Shown here: in pieces, positions 15,847 through 16,449 of the stretch
How the letters are laid out: each line of letters starts with the position of its first letter
How positions within the stretch are numbered: the first letter of the stretch is position 1
Assembly (NCBI GenBank): GCA_050248955.1
Contig: JBFWRK010000038.1
Location: 1 to 16,449, forward strand
Source: JBFWRK01 sp050248955
GTDB taxonomy: Bacteria; Actinomycetota; Acidimicrobiia; Acidimicrobiales; Ilumatobacteraceae
Direction of reading: 5' to 3'
Length of the DNA stretch: 16,449 nt
Notes under the pieces: generated by a model
Database searches by the model: none
What the model was told of the DNA's origin: nothing
The model's input: the letters and a program-made list of their open reading frames with translations, nothing else
Position numbers and translations under genes: made by a program

Positions 15847-16449
15847 TCAGATGTCGGCTGGCTTGCGTCGGCCGAGGAGCAGTGCGCCGGCGCCGATCGC
15901 GAGCAGCGCCACCGCGACAGCGGCAGCGCGCTCCGAGCCCTGCCCCGTCGCCGGGAGCGACTGTGCGGCGACAGCCGCGGCGACCGTCGGCCCGGCGGCC
16001 GCAGCAGCAGCCGTCGTTGCGGTGGCACCCGCGGCTGCGGCAACGGCAGGGGCGGCAGTCGTCGGCGCGGCACCGGCCGGCGCGGCCGTCGTCACCGTCG
16101 GGTCCGCGACGGTCGTGACCGGTGCGGCCACCGTCGTCACCGGCGCAGGCTGCGTGGTGACAGGCACCTCGGTCACGGTGATCGGTGCAGTGCTGTAGAC
16201 GAACCGGGGGGTCCACACATCGCCGGCGATGTCGAAGCAGACCGCGTTCACCTGGCTGGCGCCGACTCCTACCGCCGTGCCCGGCAACGGCTCGCTCCAC
16301 GTGCCGGCGCCGTCGGTCCAGTGGTTCGCGAAGAAGACACCCGCCAGGTTGATCCCGACGGCCCCGTTGGGGCAGTTGTCGCCGCTGATCGTCGCCGTCT
16401 CGTTGACGGCGAACGTGCTCGGTGACACCGAGAGCGTGCCGCTGTCCGG
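15847..16449 (-). CDS. LPXTG-type cell-surface protein, C-terminal part (5' end cut by window)
   Basis: The frame is open to the window edge, so at least 200 residues are present and the N-terminus is missing. GTG 16428 is only an internal codon candidate. The first 90 or so visible residues look like an extracellular beta domain with two cysteines (SPSTFAVNETATISGDNCP, and later NAVCFDIAGDVW). A long low-complexity linker of Thr, Ala, Val and Pro follows, then the sorting signal: LPATG, a hydrophobic helix (AAAVAVALLAIGAGALLLG) and RRKPADI. This three-part tail is the classic substrate of sortase, which would link the protein to the cell wall at the Thr. No sortase gene is in the window. The biological role of the surface domain is unknown. 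Confidence 0.82.
   Translation of the reverse strand, partial: PDSGTLSVSPSTFAVNETATISGDNCPNGAVGINLAGVFFANHWTDGAGTWSEPLPGTAVGVGASQVNAVCFDIAGDVWTPRFVYSTAPITVTEVPVTTQPAPVTTVAAPVTTVADPTVTTAAPAGAAPTTAAPAVAAAAGATATTAAAAAAGPTVAAAVAAQSLPATGQGSERAAAVAVALLAIGAGALLLGRRKPADI

Noticed and set aside
15960..16160. GCC/GTC-rich repeats as a possible CRISPR or tandem repeat array
   Set aside because: The repetition is codon-level and irregular and is explained by the Ala/Thr/Val/Pro linker of the surface protein.

Overview
The window is GC-rich, gene-dense bacterial chromosome that looks actinobacterial, most likely class Acidimicrobiia (Ilumatobacter-like). This placement is inferred from several things together: a DUF3097 gene, DeoD-type and Fpg variants of actinobacterial flavour, a K+-independent proton-pumping pyrophosphatase, a type B succinate dehydrogenase, GTG starts, leaderless-looking promoters and an LPXTG-type surface protein. 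No mobile element, CRISPR array, tRNA or rRNA gene is visible. The content is mostly core metabolism and cell envelope.

Layout. Positions 1-534 hold the 3' end of metF (methylenetetrahydrofolate reductase). Positions 626-2608 encode a membrane acyltransferase fused to an SGNH domain (OatA type). Malate dehydrogenase (2650-3636) converges on a DeoD-type nucleoside phosphorylase (4363-3653), with a hairpin that contains both stop codons. A 341-base non-coding gap (4364-4704) holds a nested, long-range imperfect hairpin that looks like a structured RNA, probably read from the + strand. An Fpg/Nei-family DNA glycosylase and an SCP2-domain protein follow on the - strand (5950-4705). Divergent from them is a four-gene + strand run (5972-8957): an isolated PEP-utilising-enzyme swivel domain, two proteins of unknown function and a DUF3097 protein with Toprim-like spacing of acidic residues. 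The - strand then carries DedA (9640-8990) and the pyrophosphatase hppA (12072-9766), separated by a 13-bp hairpin terminator. A 233-base divergent promoter region with a perfect inverted repeat leads into sdhCAB on the + strand (12306-15786). The window ends inside a - strand gene for an LPATG-anchored surface protein.

How the genes fit together. Malate dehydrogenase and succinate dehydrogenase are TCA-cycle steps. The SDH feeds electrons to the quinone pool, and the pyrophosphatase adds to proton motive force using waste pyrophosphate. The acyltransferase, DedA and LPATG protein are envelope functions. The least explained parts are the candidate RNA at about 4464-4634 and the PEP-swivel/unknown/unknown cassette at 5972-8134.

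Several starts (626, 2650, 4363, 5972, 9640) have a -10-like hexamer ending only 6-8 bases before the start codon, which is the geometry of leaderless mRNAs. Family assignments come from recognising motifs by eye; no database search was possible.
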